From NCBI GenBank assembly GCA_048493715.1, contig JBGDCZ010000014.1, positions 1-64,000 on the forward strand: DNA of 64,000 nt, written 5' to 3'. The position numbers and the translations under genes are program-made. The notes under the pieces are model-generated. The model ran no database searches. It saw only the letters and a list, made by a program, of their open reading frames with translations, and was not told where the DNA came from. Positions 8,529 through 17,316 of the stretch are shown in pieces. Positions within the stretch are counted from its first letter, which is position 1. Each line of letters starts with the position of its first letter. This stretch comes from Arsenophonus sp048493715 (GTDB taxonomy: Bacteria > Pseudomonadota > Gammaproteobacteria > Enterobacterales > Enterobacteriaceae).

Positions 8529-10656
8529 GTGCTCACTATGTTTTCTGGCTTTCGCTACGTATTTTATAATAGCAACTTCCTTTATTATATCCGAATACTC
8601 ATTGCGCTCATAGGAACGTCATTAATCCCCTTGGCTTTTGGGTGAGCAACTTAAAATAACCATACCTTTAACTTTGGGTGTAGTTACCGCTGCACTCACT
8701 GATCTCGATGATCGATTTATTGGTAAACTTTGTAACATCACCATCACATTTCTGTCATTCCTGATTGCCTCTGTCACTGTTGAATTGCTGTTTCCCTGTC
8801 CATGGTTATTTTTTATTGAACTAGCGTTATCTGCTTTTAGTTTTACATTATTAGGCGTTCTGGGTTTTATGGTACAATTGCTTTTGGCACCCTTCTTGTA
8901 GCAATCTACACTATGTTTGGCGCTCCCATTTTTGCAATTTGGTATTAACAACCCATACTTTTACTTATTGGCGCTAGTTGGTACTACTCATTAACCCTTA
9001 TCAGTCATATTTTTCTTCCCATTCAGTCCTTACATAATAAATTAGCCCAATGCTACCAACAGCTTTCTATCTAGATAATAAAGCAAATTTATTTAACCCA
9101 GACATTGAAGAAAATTATCAACGAGCGATTTTTGATCTTGCTATGGCCAATAGCTAATTGGTCAATATAATGAATCAAATAAAAGTAACATTGCTAAGTC
9201 GGTTAAAAAGTAATAAAAACCAATCCGAAACCAATAATAGTCTCCATTACTATTTTATTGTTCAAGATATCCATGAACGAGCAAGTTCATCAAAACTTAA
9301 GTCAGAATTTTCCTCATAGCGACATTCTTTTTCGCTTTCAAAAACTACTATCAATGCAAACTGAAGCATACCAACTGGTTGCCCACTCCATTTTAACTCA
9401 TAGCATATATCAGCATAATGCAAAATTTAAATCAGCATTTGCTAATCTGGAAAATTCGTTGCGACACCTTACACAATAATATTCTGACAATAAACAAAAA
9501 ACACTTTATAACCTATTAGTGAATCTCAAAGAAATAGACACTCAACTTAATAGTATTGCTGTCGAGCAAATAGAAATTTCATCTAATCAATCATTGGCTG
9601 AAACACAGCTCTCTGATAATTCATTATCTAGAATCAGAGATTTTTGGCATATAATTACCAGCAACTTAACACTTAACTCAACCCTGAGTAAAACGAGTAG
9701 GGTAATAAATAAGGTAGCTTGGGCATATTGGCTAGAACGAAAGGTAAAGAAAAAAATGCCACAAATAATAATGAGTAATAGTTGTCCTACTATAGATGGC
9801 ACAAAATAGAGAAGTGGTAACCCAATGAGAGAACAGCGGCAATAGTGCCAATAATCCGCAATATCAAGCAATGTTTAGTTGCTATATAATTTGGTTGGCA
9901 TACAAATAAATTTGTTAGCAATATCCAATAACCTTGTAGTATATCAAACAGTTGAACAATAATATAACCGCTACACAATACGACTGACATTCTGATCGTA
10001 TGACGAATCAGTTTTAACTTATTAGGCGAAGGGTTCAACGTAATGCTTCCACGAGTAATCAATACATTTATTGGCTGTAGTATTGCCTGGATTGCAGTAA
10101 ATTATATTTGCCTGATTGGCGATTTCGGCAACTGCCTAAAGCACTTCAACAAATATTAAATAGTAATTGCCGTTATCTTTCCGCTATTTCTACTTCAATA
10201 TCATTATGGTAGAGATAATAGTGTCGATTATCGTATCGCCCGTCGTGATGCGCATATTAATGACGCAGAACTTGTTTCTGTACTGTCCGATATGCTTGCA
10301 AGAGCTAAAACGAACAATATTCCCGAAGAAAAAATTTTTAAATTACTATGTCTTAATAATACCACGTTGAGTTATATTTCTGCCTTGGGAACACATCGCG
10401 AACAACTTAACAATCCAACTATTTTATCTATTCTAGACAATTCAATTGACTATATTGAATCAGCGTTGAATTTTGCCTTATTAAATACCAAGCAGTCAAA
10501 GAGTTAGACAATTCACTAATTCAACGCTTCCAAACATTACAATTAGGCGAAAATAGTAAAGAACAACTGGTTGCTGAGCAATTATTATTGTTAATTTACT
10601 TACTGCCAGAAATCACATCACTAGTTGCTTTTATTAACCAACAAGCGCCAAACTGA
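8529..10656 (+). pseudogene. yccS: yccS inner-membrane protein, heavily decayed with internal inversion
   Basis: Fragments align in order with E. coli YccS (about 717 aa, FUSC/aromatic-acid-exporter-like membrane protein). From GTG 8529: FLYYIRILIALIGTSLIPLA, then a shift and GEQLKITIPLTLGVVTAALT and DLDDRFIGKLCN (8638). Later come NEQVHQNLSQNFPHSDILFR (9258), LKEIDTQLNSIAVEQIEISS (9519), the inverted block described separately, then LLGEGFNVMLPRVINTFIGC (about 10018), ISALGTHREQLNNPTILSIL (about 10378) and EQLLLLIYLLPEITSLVAFI to TGA 10654-10656. At least six frameshifts or stops are visible. The E. coli neighbour yccF is absent. Confidence 0.9.
9687..10019 (-). other. Inverted segment inside the yccS pseudogene
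   Basis: Within the plus-strand yccS remnant, about 330 bp encode yccS only on the minus strand: KLIRHTIRMSVVLCSGYIIV ... GYWILLTNLFVCQPNY ... GQLLLIIICGIFFFTFRSSQ and YAQATLFITLLVLL. Left of 9687 the plus strand ends at ITSNLTLNSTL, and right of 10012 it resumes at FNLLGEGFNVMLPRV. Both junctions therefore fall exactly where the protein alignment breaks. The ends share a short inverted match: AGTAAAAC at 9687-9694 and the complement AGTTAAAAC of 10011-10019. Confidence 0.85.
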
Positions 10657-10736
10657 AATAATTATAATTACAAATTCTTTTAAAACGTAAAACTGACTAT
10701 AAAAACAAACCATCAAACTGTTTTTTAGTCTATTTC

Positions 10737-11297
10737 TCACGTTAGTCTATTGTACCAACTAATTAATTTAATTTTTATTGACTCAGGAAGTACTGCAATA
10801 TGATAGCCTTCGATAGTTCCCGCTAATTCAAATAGCAATTTAATACTTAGATTGACTTTCTTCTGTATTAATCTTAAATAACAAACTTTAGCGCCTAACA
10901 TTTTTAAATAGCCTACTTTGCCTAATGCTCTTTCTGTAGACATATTCATATTAGGTAAGTCTTTGATCCTAATATGTGAATGCTGTTTCTGAGATAATTC
11001 TTCTATGGCTGCTTTATAAGCAAGAGCAATGTAAATAAGATAAAAGTAAATTATCATTCCAAAGCATTTCATTAATAAAAAAATACTTTAATATGAGAGG
11101 AACACCTTTTTTGGTATAAACAAGCTTCTGCAATGCTGACACTTCAAATTGAAGTTCAGCAAACAAACAACCTCGCAGATAAAACTCTCCATCAAATACC
11201 TTCCCAATGATGACATGATTGACGAGAATCAACTAAAAGCATAATTACCACTCTCCATGTAAACGTCCACAAATCTAATATCTTTGTGCTTCTCCAT
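10737..11297 (-). pseudogene. tfoX: sxy/tfoX competence regulator, broken
   Basis: The minus strand from ATG 11297 aligns in pieces with E. coli Sxy (TfoX), the coactivator that directs CRP to competence-type promoters. The pieces are MEKHKDIRFVDVYMESGNYA then a stop, KVFDGEFYLRGC and YTKKG in another frame, and a well-conserved C-terminal domain (RIKDLPNMNMSTERALGKVG, YLKMLGAKVCYLRLIQKK, LLFELAGTIEGYHIAVLPES). It lies beside yccS and sulA, the usual neighbours. The N- and C-terminal TfoX domains are in different frames, so no functional protein is expected. Confidence 0.85.
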
Positions 11298-11719
11298 ATT
11301 ATTTTAAGCTAAAATGTCAGCAATACTTATTAAGTTAATAATCTCACTATAAAAACTCCCTCTGTTATTACCGAGCTTGATATACTACAAGCAACGAGAA
11401 AATCCTTGCACCACGTTTAATATTAAATTAAATGTGGCTATTTATTTGCATGCAATATAATAGCTAAATAAATAGTTTAACAATTACCTAAAAATAACTT
11501 AGTAGTTTGCCATTATTTTTAATGTCTATAATAGCTAAAACTTATAATACATATTCCTCACTCATTAATAGTTAATAGGAATATTCTATTCAACAGGCAG
11601 AATAAAAAAATCCGCAATCTTACTCAGACTGCAACAATTAAATGTTCAATCAAGCAGAAAAGTTAATTTTTTGCGGAGTGCTTTGTAAAAATTAGCTTGA
11701 TATTATATGAATATACAAT
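11298..11719. other. Intergenic between divergent tfoX and sulA remnants
   Basis: AT-rich, with no gene. TCCGCAA near 11610 and TTTTTTGCGGA near 11670 are complementary but far apart; I do not call them a functional hairpin. Confidence 0.4.
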
Positions 11720-11739
11720 TACTGTATTTATACACAGTA
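11720..11739 (+). promoter_or_regulatory. LexA (SOS) box upstream of sulA
   Basis: The sequence TACTGTATTTATACACAGTA keeps both conserved half sites (TACTG and CAGTA) of the 20-bp LexA operator with a mostly alternating AT core. It lies 16 bp before the sulA start, the same arrangement as in E. coli. It is well preserved although the gene it controls is dead. Confidence 0.85.
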
Positions 11740-11755
11740 TTTTGATGAGGTTAAT

Positions 11756-12272
11756 ATGAATATCAACACCTGGAATTATCCACTAAAAACAGAAAATCAA
11801 CACAACAATGTTCAAAAATTACTAGTTACAAATAATAGTAATTCGCCAACTTATCTAAATGGAGCAGTTTAATGAATGGATATATATGAAAAAAATCCTA
11901 TGGTTGAAATACTTCTTACATCACTATTACACCACCTGAGTGACGAATCTCGTTGGCTATTATGGTTAAATCCTAATCGAAAGCTAAGTCGCAATTGTTA
12001 ATCAATTCAGAGCTGCCATTAAATAAAAACAATACAAATAAATTCACTAAGCCCAGAAATAAGCGTCATTGCTATGAAAAAAGCATTAGCTAGCGGCAAC
12101 TGTAGCATTATGTTAGGATGGTCACCTCCTTATATCAGCATCATGTATACAACATTTAGAACAAGCGGCACAGTTGGGAAACACCATTGGCTTTCTAATG
12201 CGGCCTGAAAATACAAATTGCTATCGGGGGCATTCTAATCAGCTAAAAATTCATTCTAATTATTATCACTAG
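11756..12272 (+). pseudogene. sulA: sulA SOS cell-division inhibitor, broken
   Basis: From ATG 11756 behind GAGG, the frame reads MNINTWNYPLKTENQHNN, then stops (TAA TGA) after NGAV. The same frame goes on with EKNPMVEILLTSLLHHLSDE and SRWLLWLNPNRKLSRN (SulA: QQSRWQLWLTPQQKLSR), stops again, shifts to INSLSPEISVIAMKKALASG, shifts again to LEQAAQLGNTIGFLMRPEN, and ends QLKIHSNYYH at TAG 12270-12272. SulA blocks FtsZ polymerisation during the SOS response. At least four lesions are present. It lies between tfoX and ompA as in E. coli. Confidence 0.88.
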
Positions 12273-12650
12273 TCTATATTAGGATTATTCCTAATCTGCT
12301 TGATGAATTGTAAACCACAATAGACAAAAACAAAAAAAAATAATATAAATCATTTAGTTAATACTTAATCACGGTAATTTGGTTATAAATTATAGATATA
12401 ATTCACCGATTACCCTTTAAAAAGTTAATGAGATTAATGTTCCCTCTACTTGTAACTTTCAAAGTTCATTGTAAACTTTACAATGTAAAGATAGTGCTTT
12501 AATTCTACTTTTTATTTGAATGATACCGTAGACAAATAAAGTAGAGGCGAAGGTAGTAGAGTGTAATAACTTAACAAGCATTTTAAACCATACGGCTTAT
12601 AAAAAAGCTCAAGAAGCTGATGCCTATATTGGATGATAACGAGGCGTAAA
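12273..12650. promoter_or_regulatory. ompA upstream region
   Basis: 378 bp without a gene before ompA. In E. coli this space holds the ompA promoter and a long 5' leader that stabilises the mRNA. Here the last 10 bp give the ribosome site GAGG at 12641. I could not assign the -35/-10 with confidence. Confidence 0.4.
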
Positions 12651-13700
12651 ATGAAAAAGATAGCTATCGCAATAGCAGTGGCAGCTTTCGCAACTGCAGC
12701 CCAGGCAGCACCCAAGGACAATACTTGGTATACCGGTGCTAAATTAGGTTGGTCACACTTTGACAATACAGGCTTTCATCCTTATGATGAAAACGTTGGA
12801 AGTGGTAAAACTAAACGTGATCAACTAGGCGCTGGTGCCTATCTTGGTTACCAACATAACCAATATCTTGGTTTAGAATTAGGTTATGACTGGTTTGGCA
12901 AAATGAGATATTCTGGTCATCCAAACAACGGTAGCCTGAAATCGATGGGTGTTCAATTAACCGCTCGTCTAAACTATCCGATCACAGACGAATTAGATGT
13001 TTATACTCGTCTTGGTGGTATGGTATGGCGTACTGACGCAAAAGCAAACGTAGATTTTCAACCCTCTTTTAAAGAGCATGATACTGGTGTTTCTCCAGTT
13101 TATGCGCTAGGTCTTGAATATGCTATTACGCCAGAGTGGGCAACTCGTTTAGATTATCAATGGGTTAGCCATATTGGTGATAAAGATTCATTATCCGTTC
13201 GTCCAGATAATGGAATGTTGAGCGTTGGTGTTGCATATCGCTTCAATCAAGAAGCAGCTCCTGTTATTGTACCCGCACCTACACCAGCACCAATAGAAAA
13301 CAAACGTTTTACTTTGCGTTCTGACGTTTTATTTGAGTTTGATAAGCATACTCTAAAACCAGCCGGTAAAGCTGAACTTGATAAGTTGTATAGTGAGCTA
13401 ACCAATCTTGATCCAACTCAAGGTCGTGTTGTCGTGCTTGGCTATACCGACCGTCTGGGTAAAAAAGCCTACAACCAGTCTTTATCTCAGAAACGAGCAC
13501 ATGAAGTTGTAAGCTACCTGGTTTCTAAAGGTATACCTGCGAATGCGATTAGTTCACAAGGTCGTGGGGAAGCAAATCCAGTAACCGGTAGTACTTGTAA
13601 TAATGTTAAACCTCGCGCTGCACTAATCAATTGCTTAGCGCCAGATCGCCGTGTTGAGATTGAGATCCAAGGTACTACAGAGGTAACTCCACAACCATAG
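12651..13700 (+). CDS. ompA: Outer membrane protein A
   Basis: 349-aa OmpA precursor (E. coli 346). A signal peptide (MKKIAIAIAVAAFATAAQA) is cleaved before APKDNTWYTG. The eight-stranded barrel (about 20-195) ends in VGVAYRFNQ. A Pro/Ala hinge (APVIVPAPTPAPIE) follows, then the periplasmic OmpA-like domain with SDVLFEFDKHTLKP and GYTDRLGKKAYNQSLSQKRA, which holds the Asp/Arg pair that binds peptidoglycan diaminopimelate. Two Cys (STCNNVKPRAALINCL) form the usual disulfide. I chose ATG 12651, preceded by GAGGCG; an in-frame upstream ATG would add MITRRK before the signal peptide. It ends in TAG and is followed by a strong terminator. Confidence 0.97.
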   Translation: MKKIAIAIAVAAFATAAQAAPKDNTWYTGAKLGWSHFDNTGFHPYDENVGSGKTKRDQLGAGAYLGYQHNQYLGLELGYDWFGKMRYSGHPNNGSLKSMGVQLTARLNYPITDELDVYTRLGGMVWRTDAKANVDFQPSFKEHDTGVSPVYALGLEYAITPEWATRLDYQWVSHIGDKDSLSVRPDNGMLSVGVAYRFNQEAAPVIVPAPTPAPIENKRFTLRSDVLFEFDKHTLKPAGKAELDKLYSELTNLDPTQGRVVVLGYTDRLGKKAYNQSLSQKRAHEVVSYLVSKGIPANAISSQGRGEANPVTGSTCNNVKPRAALINCLAPDRRVEIEIQGTTEVTPQP

Positions 13701-13731
13701 TATCTCCACAAGAAATTATCTATTTCTAAAT

Positions 13732-13762
13732 AAAATAACCCTTCTTTTAGGGTTATTTTTTT
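13732..13762 (+). terminator. Rho-independent terminator of ompA
   Basis: AAAATAACCCT (13732-13742) pairs with AGGGTTATTTT (13749-13759) around TCTTTT, followed by a run of T. It lies 32 bp after the ompA stop. Confidence 0.85.
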
Positions 13763-13824
13763 GGTTTAAAAACTTATTCACCACAGTCACTAACAAGTAA
13801 TTCATATAAAATTAAACTTTTATT

Positions 13825-14274
13825 TTAGTCGCCAAGAATATTTTGCAAATTCTGCTTAAATGTGGACATTTGATTAGCATACAACTCTTTTCGCTCTGCA
13901 TCTTCTATCAGATTGACAATAGCTTCAGACAGTGTACAACCTTGTTTTCTTGCTAAAATAGATAACCTTTGCCATACAAGAAAGTCTAAATCGATAGATT
14001 TTTTACAGGAGTGCTGATGTTCAGCATTGAAATGACGCTTCCGACGGGCTCTAATAGTTTGCTTCATGCGATTGGATAAATCTGGTGACATATGATTTTT
14101 TATCCAGCTTATCACTTTTGTTGGGGTATTTTCCAATTTCAACAGTTGCTCAATGGCATCCTGAGCGGCACTTTTTTCGATATATTTAGTGATCTTCTCA
14201 CCATTTCGATACTTTTTAACCAGGTAATCCCATTTCCACCCACATTCAAGATTTTCAAGCTGTTGATATTTCAT
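13825..14274 (-). CDS. matP: MatP, Ter macrodomain organiser
   Basis: 149 aa (E. coli 150). MatP dimers bind matS sites, compact the Ter macrodomain, hold it at midcell via ZapB, and keep MukBEF off Ter. The four-helix N-terminal part starts MKYQQLENLECGWKWDYLVK; the basic DNA-contact region NRMKQTIRARRKRHFNAEHQ is identical to E. coli; then comes a ribbon-helix-helix (KKSIDLDFLVWQRLSILARK) and a coiled-coil tail. I chose ATG 14272-14274 with AGAGATG before it, since upstream codons are not conserved. MukBEF is also present in this window, so the pair is kept together. A matS-like sequence sits just upstream of the start. Confidence 0.95.
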   Translation of the reverse strand: MKYQQLENLECGWKWDYLVKKYRNGEKITKYIEKSAAQDAIEQLLKLENTPTKVISWIKNHMSPDLSNRMKQTIRARRKRHFNAEHQHSCKKSIDLDFLVWQRLSILARKQGCTLSEAIVNLIEDAERKELYANQMSTFKQNLQNILGD

Positions 14275-14284
14275 AATCATCTCT

Positions 14285-14297
14285 GTGACAACGTAAC
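14285..14297. promoter_or_regulatory. matS-like site before matP
   Basis: GTGACAACGTAAC matches the 13-bp MatP-binding consensus GTGACRNYGTCAC at 12 of 13 positions (one mismatch, A for C in the right arm). It lies 11 bp upstream of the matP start codon, in the leader or promoter. This would allow MatP to bind its own gene; that is inference from the match alone. Confidence 0.4.
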
Positions 14298-14918
14298 TTA
14301 TGTAATGATAACAACATTGCAAAATAAAAACGCTTGGTTTACTCAGTCAATTAGTAAAACCATAGTAAGAAATAACACTATATTGAAATCTTAGCAAAAA
14401 ATATAATTTTTCCTATTTATATAAGCTAAGCAACAAAAGAGCACAATTAATACGATAAAATATAATTATTAACATTTATAGGTTAACAATTTGCCATGCT
14501 ATCAATCGAAATTATTGTTTGCATCTATTGTACTGGTGGTTGTCGAGCTTTAGTCATTAGTTAACTAGATGGATGCTACCCATAGGATACAAATATTATG
14601 TGTCATAATAATTGTATTGATTTGTCTTTATCATTTTCCTATTGTACTTATTTCTACAATTTATGAATAAAATAAAATTACATTTAAAATATATAAAATT
14701 AATAGTGGTAGAAATTAAAACAAACGTTAATATAATGGCTTAATCATAAAAATTTTATAATGCTGGAAACGAATATTCTGTTTTTTCCAGCAAAATATAC
14801 ACTATTTCTCTAAAAAAATAGCGTATTTCCTAACATATCTTCTATCTTGCCTGTATTTAATCAGGATAGTAAGGATAATTTACAAACTTTTTATCTAAAT
14901 TATAAGTTGAAAAATAGC
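14298..14918. other. Intergenic between divergent matP and ycbZ
   Basis: About 620 bp, very AT-rich, with stops in all frames and no conserved gene. The last 72 bp (14847-14918) are open in the ycbZ frame but match nothing in the family. Promoters of both genes must lie here. Confidence 0.45.
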
Positions 14919-16655
14919 GTGATTAGTAACGAATTGATATGGCAAAATTTAGCACCAGATTATGAACCTTATCGTAATCTTTTTGCTTCTGCTGATAAAT
15001 TAGATGGTGCCACCCTGCCCCTCATTCAGCCGAGATTATATAATAGTCTCGAACGGTTTTTATCAAAAGCAATATATTCTCCTTTTGCTGTCATTAGGGC
15101 GTTAGAATGCGATAACTACTTATCTGAGTTAGCAAAATGTGTTAAAAATATTATTTCTCCGCCAACTATCATCGATGGTGATTACCAACAATCAAATGGA
15201 AGATTCCAGTGGCAAGCAGGCTCACAAGGAGCATTTACTGCTACTCATTCAGTCTACTTCTGTAATTGGATAGAAATGCCGCAATTATTTGGTAGTGTCC
15301 ATCAACATCAAAATAAGGTTCACTTAGAGGCTGGACTATTACATAAAGTTAATGGTGGTGTATTACTCCTTTCTGTTCATACACTACTAGCACAACCATT
15401 GATGTGGCAACGACTCAAACAGATGGTAGTGCAAAAACGTTTCGATTGGCTTCCAAACAATGATAATCAATTCTTACCCTATCCAATTGATTCAATGCCA
15501 CTTGATATTAAACTTATATTGATTGGCGATCATATTAGCCTAGAGGAACTTGAAGCAAAAGAACCAGAACTTTATTCTGAAGCAATATATGGCGAATATG
15601 AATTTGAGTTGGATTTTGAACACAGCGGTCAATTATTTCTCTGGATGCAATTTGTCAAACAAATTATTACCGATTGCCAATTTCCCGAGTTAACGACTGA
15701 TGCGTGGCCAACCTTCATTACGCAAGCAATTCGATATACGGAAGATAAATCTACCCTACCATTAGATAGAATATGGTTAATTCGTTGTTTATCTGAAGCA
15801 AATCAATTTCAACAAGACAATCAGCTCACTGCATTATCTTTCCAAAGCGCAATGCAGCAGCGCCAATGGCAACACGGTTACCTAGCTAAACGCAACCTTG
15901 ATGATATTCTGCAAAAACAGATTTTTATTAAAACTGAAGGCGAAATGATTGGCCAAATCAATGGCTTAACTGTTATGCAATATCCAGGTCATCCAGAAGT
16001 TATTGGAGCACCATCACGTATTACTTGTGTTGCTCATTTTGGTGATGGTGAGTTTATCGATGTAGAACGTAAAGCTGAATTGGGTAGCAATATTCATGCT
16101 AAAGGCATAATGATTATGCAAGCCTATCTCAATTACGAATTAAAACTTGAGCAACCACAACCATTTTCTGCCTCAATTGTGTTTGAACAGTCTTACAATG
16201 AAGTTGATGGCGATAGTGCTTCATTAGCTGAACTTTGTGCCTTAATCAGTGCACTCTCCCTTAAGCCTATCGATCAGCAAATTGCTGTTACCGGCGCAGT
16301 AGATCAATTCGGTTATGTACAGCCAATCGGTAGTATAAACAAAAAAATTGAAAGCTTTTTTGATGTTTGTTTCCAACGTAAATTAACTGGTCAACAGGGA
16401 GTTATTATCCCTACAGCAAATATTCGTCATTTATGCTTAAAAGCCGATCTTATTGCGGCAGTCAAATCAGAGGTATTTCATATTTGGCCTGTTGATCACG
16501 TTTCTGAAGCAATTTCAATGTTAACCAAACACGCTTATTATAAACAACAAGATACAAATAATTTACATCTGTTAGCTTTAATACAAGAACGAATAACACA
16601 AGCAAATAACCAAGAAAGACCCAGATTTATGGGACTGCTAAAGTGGTTAAATTAA
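14919..16655 (+). CDS. ycbZ: Lon-like protease YcbZ
   Basis: Lon-type Ser-Lys protease of the LonB/YcbZ group, about 578 aa (E. coli 586). The N-terminal part is a degenerate AAA+ region (QPRLYNSLERFLSKA; KVNGGVLLLSVHTLLAQPL) in which I find no Walker A. The C-terminal Lon protease domain has the catalytic Ser in EVDGDSASLAEL and the catalytic Lys in SINKKIESFF. I favour the GTG at 14919 because VISNELIWQNLAPDYEPY aligns with the E. coli start MTITKLAWRDLVPDTDSY; a TTG at 14847 would add 24 unconserved residues. The 3' end lies 9-45 bp before the fabA operators. The natural substrates are not well defined in the family. Confidence 0.9.
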   Translation: MISNELIWQNLAPDYEPYRNLFASADKLDGATLPLIQPRLYNSLERFLSKAIYSPFAVIRALECDNYLSELAKCVKNIISPPTIIDGDYQQSNGRFQWQAGSQGAFTATHSVYFCNWIEMPQLFGSVHQHQNKVHLEAGLLHKVNGGVLLLSVHTLLAQPLMWQRLKQMVVQKRFDWLPNNDNQFLPYPIDSMPLDIKLILIGDHISLEELEAKEPELYSEAIYGEYEFELDFEHSGQLFLWMQFVKQIITDCQFPELTTDAWPTFITQAIRYTEDKSTLPLDRIWLIRCLSEANQFQQDNQLTALSFQSAMQQRQWQHGYLAKRNLDDILQKQIFIKTEGEMIGQINGLTVMQYPGHPEVIGAPSRITCVAHFGDGEFIDVERKAELGSNIHAKGIMIMQAYLNYELKLEQPQPFSASIVFEQSYNEVDGDSASLAELCALISALSLKPIDQQIAVTGAVDQFGYVQPIGSINKKIESFFDVCFQRKLTGQQGVIIPTANIRHLCLKADLIAAVKSEVFHIWPVDHVSEAISMLTKHAYYKQQDTNNLHLLALIQERITQANNQERPRFMGLLKWLN

Positions 16656-16664
16656 ATAAAAAAT

Positions 16665-16682
16665 AGCTGATCGGAGTTGTTC
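16665..16682 (+). promoter_or_regulatory. FadR activator site of fabA
   Basis: AGCTGATCGGAGTTGTTC closely matches the E. coli fabA FadR site (as I recall it, AACTGATCGGACTTGTTC) at the same place relative to the gene. In E. coli, FadR bound here activates fabA when long-chain acyl-CoA is absent. Confidence 0.65.
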
Positions 16683-16700
16683 GGCTTACAAGTGTACGCT
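16683..16700 (+). promoter_or_regulatory. FabR repressor site of fabA
   Basis: GGCTTACAAGTGTACGCT is an imperfect palindrome (one arm TGTACGCT) of the FabR type, placed directly after the FadR site as in E. coli, where FabR represses fabA and fabB according to the unsaturated acyl pool. Confidence 0.6.
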
Positions 16701-16707
16701 AATCTCT

Positions 16708-16731
16708 AGCCTTATTGTTCCTAATAAGGCT
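16708..16731 (+). promoter_or_regulatory. Hairpin covering the fabA ribosome site
   Basis: AGCCTTATT (16708-16716) pairs perfectly with AATAAGGCT (16723-16731) around a 6-nt loop. The downstream arm contains the only good ribosome binding sequence (TAAGG) 12 nt before the fabA ATG, so the fold would hide it. It could modulate translation or be chance; no terminator U-run follows. Confidence 0.4.
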
Positions 16732-16741
16732 TATTGATAAT

Positions 16742-17260
16742 ATGGTTTATAAACACAGCTCCTATAGTAAAAAAGATTTAGACGCCTCCGGCAGAGGTGA
16801 ACTCTTTGGTGAAAATGGGCCACCATTACCTTCTGGTAATATGTTAATGATGGATCGCATCATAAAAATGAGCGAAACTGGTGGCCAATTTGATAAAGGT
16901 TTCATTGAAGCTGAACTTGATATCAAACCTGATTTATGGTTTTTTAGCTGTCACTTCGCTAATGATCCCGTCATGCCTGGTTGTTTAGGTCTCGATGCAA
17001 TGTGGCAATTAGTCGGTTTCTATCTGGGATGGCTTGGCGGTAAAGGTAAAGGTCGGGCACTTGGTGTAGGCGAGGTAAAATTTACTGGGCAAGTTTTACC
17101 AACCGCCAAAAAAGTGACCTACCGCATCCATTTAAAACGTGTTATCAAACGAAAACTAATTATGGGAGTGGCTGACGGCAAAGTCTTGGTTGATGGTAAG
17201 CTTATTTACACAGCACAAGATTTGAAAGTTGGTTTATTTCAAGACACGAGCGGATTTTAA
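16742..17260 (+). CDS. fabA: Beta-hydroxydecanoyl-ACP dehydratase/isomerase
   Basis: 172 aa, the same as E. coli FabA, which dehydrates 3-hydroxydecanoyl-ACP and isomerises trans-2- to cis-3-decenoyl-ACP, the branch point to unsaturated fatty acids. The catalytic His (FSCHFANDPVMPGC) and Asp (GLDAMWQL) are present, and the dimer-core sequence GWLGGKGKGRALGVGEVKFT is intact. I chose ATG 16742 (MVYKHSSYSKKDL), which aligns with the E. coli start. The gene keeps FadR- and FabR-like operators upstream, so lipid-responsive control seems retained. The E. coli neighbour rmf is missing downstream. Confidence 0.97.
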   Translation: MVYKHSSYSKKDLDASGRGELFGENGPPLPSGNMLMMDRIIKMSETGGQFDKGFIEAELDIKPDLWFFSCHFANDPVMPGCLGLDAMWQLVGFYLGWLGGKGKGRALGVGEVKFTGQVLPTAKKVTYRIHLKRVIKRKLIMGVADGKVLVDGKLIYTAQDLKVGLFQDTSGF

Positions 17261-17281
17261 AGTTAGCTCTTTACAACCCAA

Positions 17282-17307
17282 CCCCTCCAGTTATCAAGCT
17301 GCAGGGG
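17282..17307. terminator. Possible shared terminator between convergent fabA and pqiC
   Basis: CCCCT-C-CAG (17282-17290) pairs with CTG-C-AGGGG (17299-17307) around an 8-nt loop, with one C-C mismatch. It sits in the 56-bp gap between the two stops. The U-runs are weak, so it is a likely but not certain terminator. Confidence 0.4.
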
Positions 17308-17316
17308 CTTATAAAC

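Noticed and set aside
9587..10062. Two minus-strand membrane-protein frames that look like a separate gene opposite yccS
   Set aside because: They match the missing centre of YccS and are the inverted block of the same pseudogene, not a new gene.
11606..11680. Possible large hairpin from TCCGCAA and TTGCGGA
   Set aside because: The arms are only 7 bp and about 60 nt apart, with unpaired AT-rich sequence between; no terminator or RNA pattern.
12512..12766. Minus-strand frame of 84 codons over the ompA start
   Set aside because: It is the shadow of the ompA signal-peptide region (Ala-rich) and of its leader.
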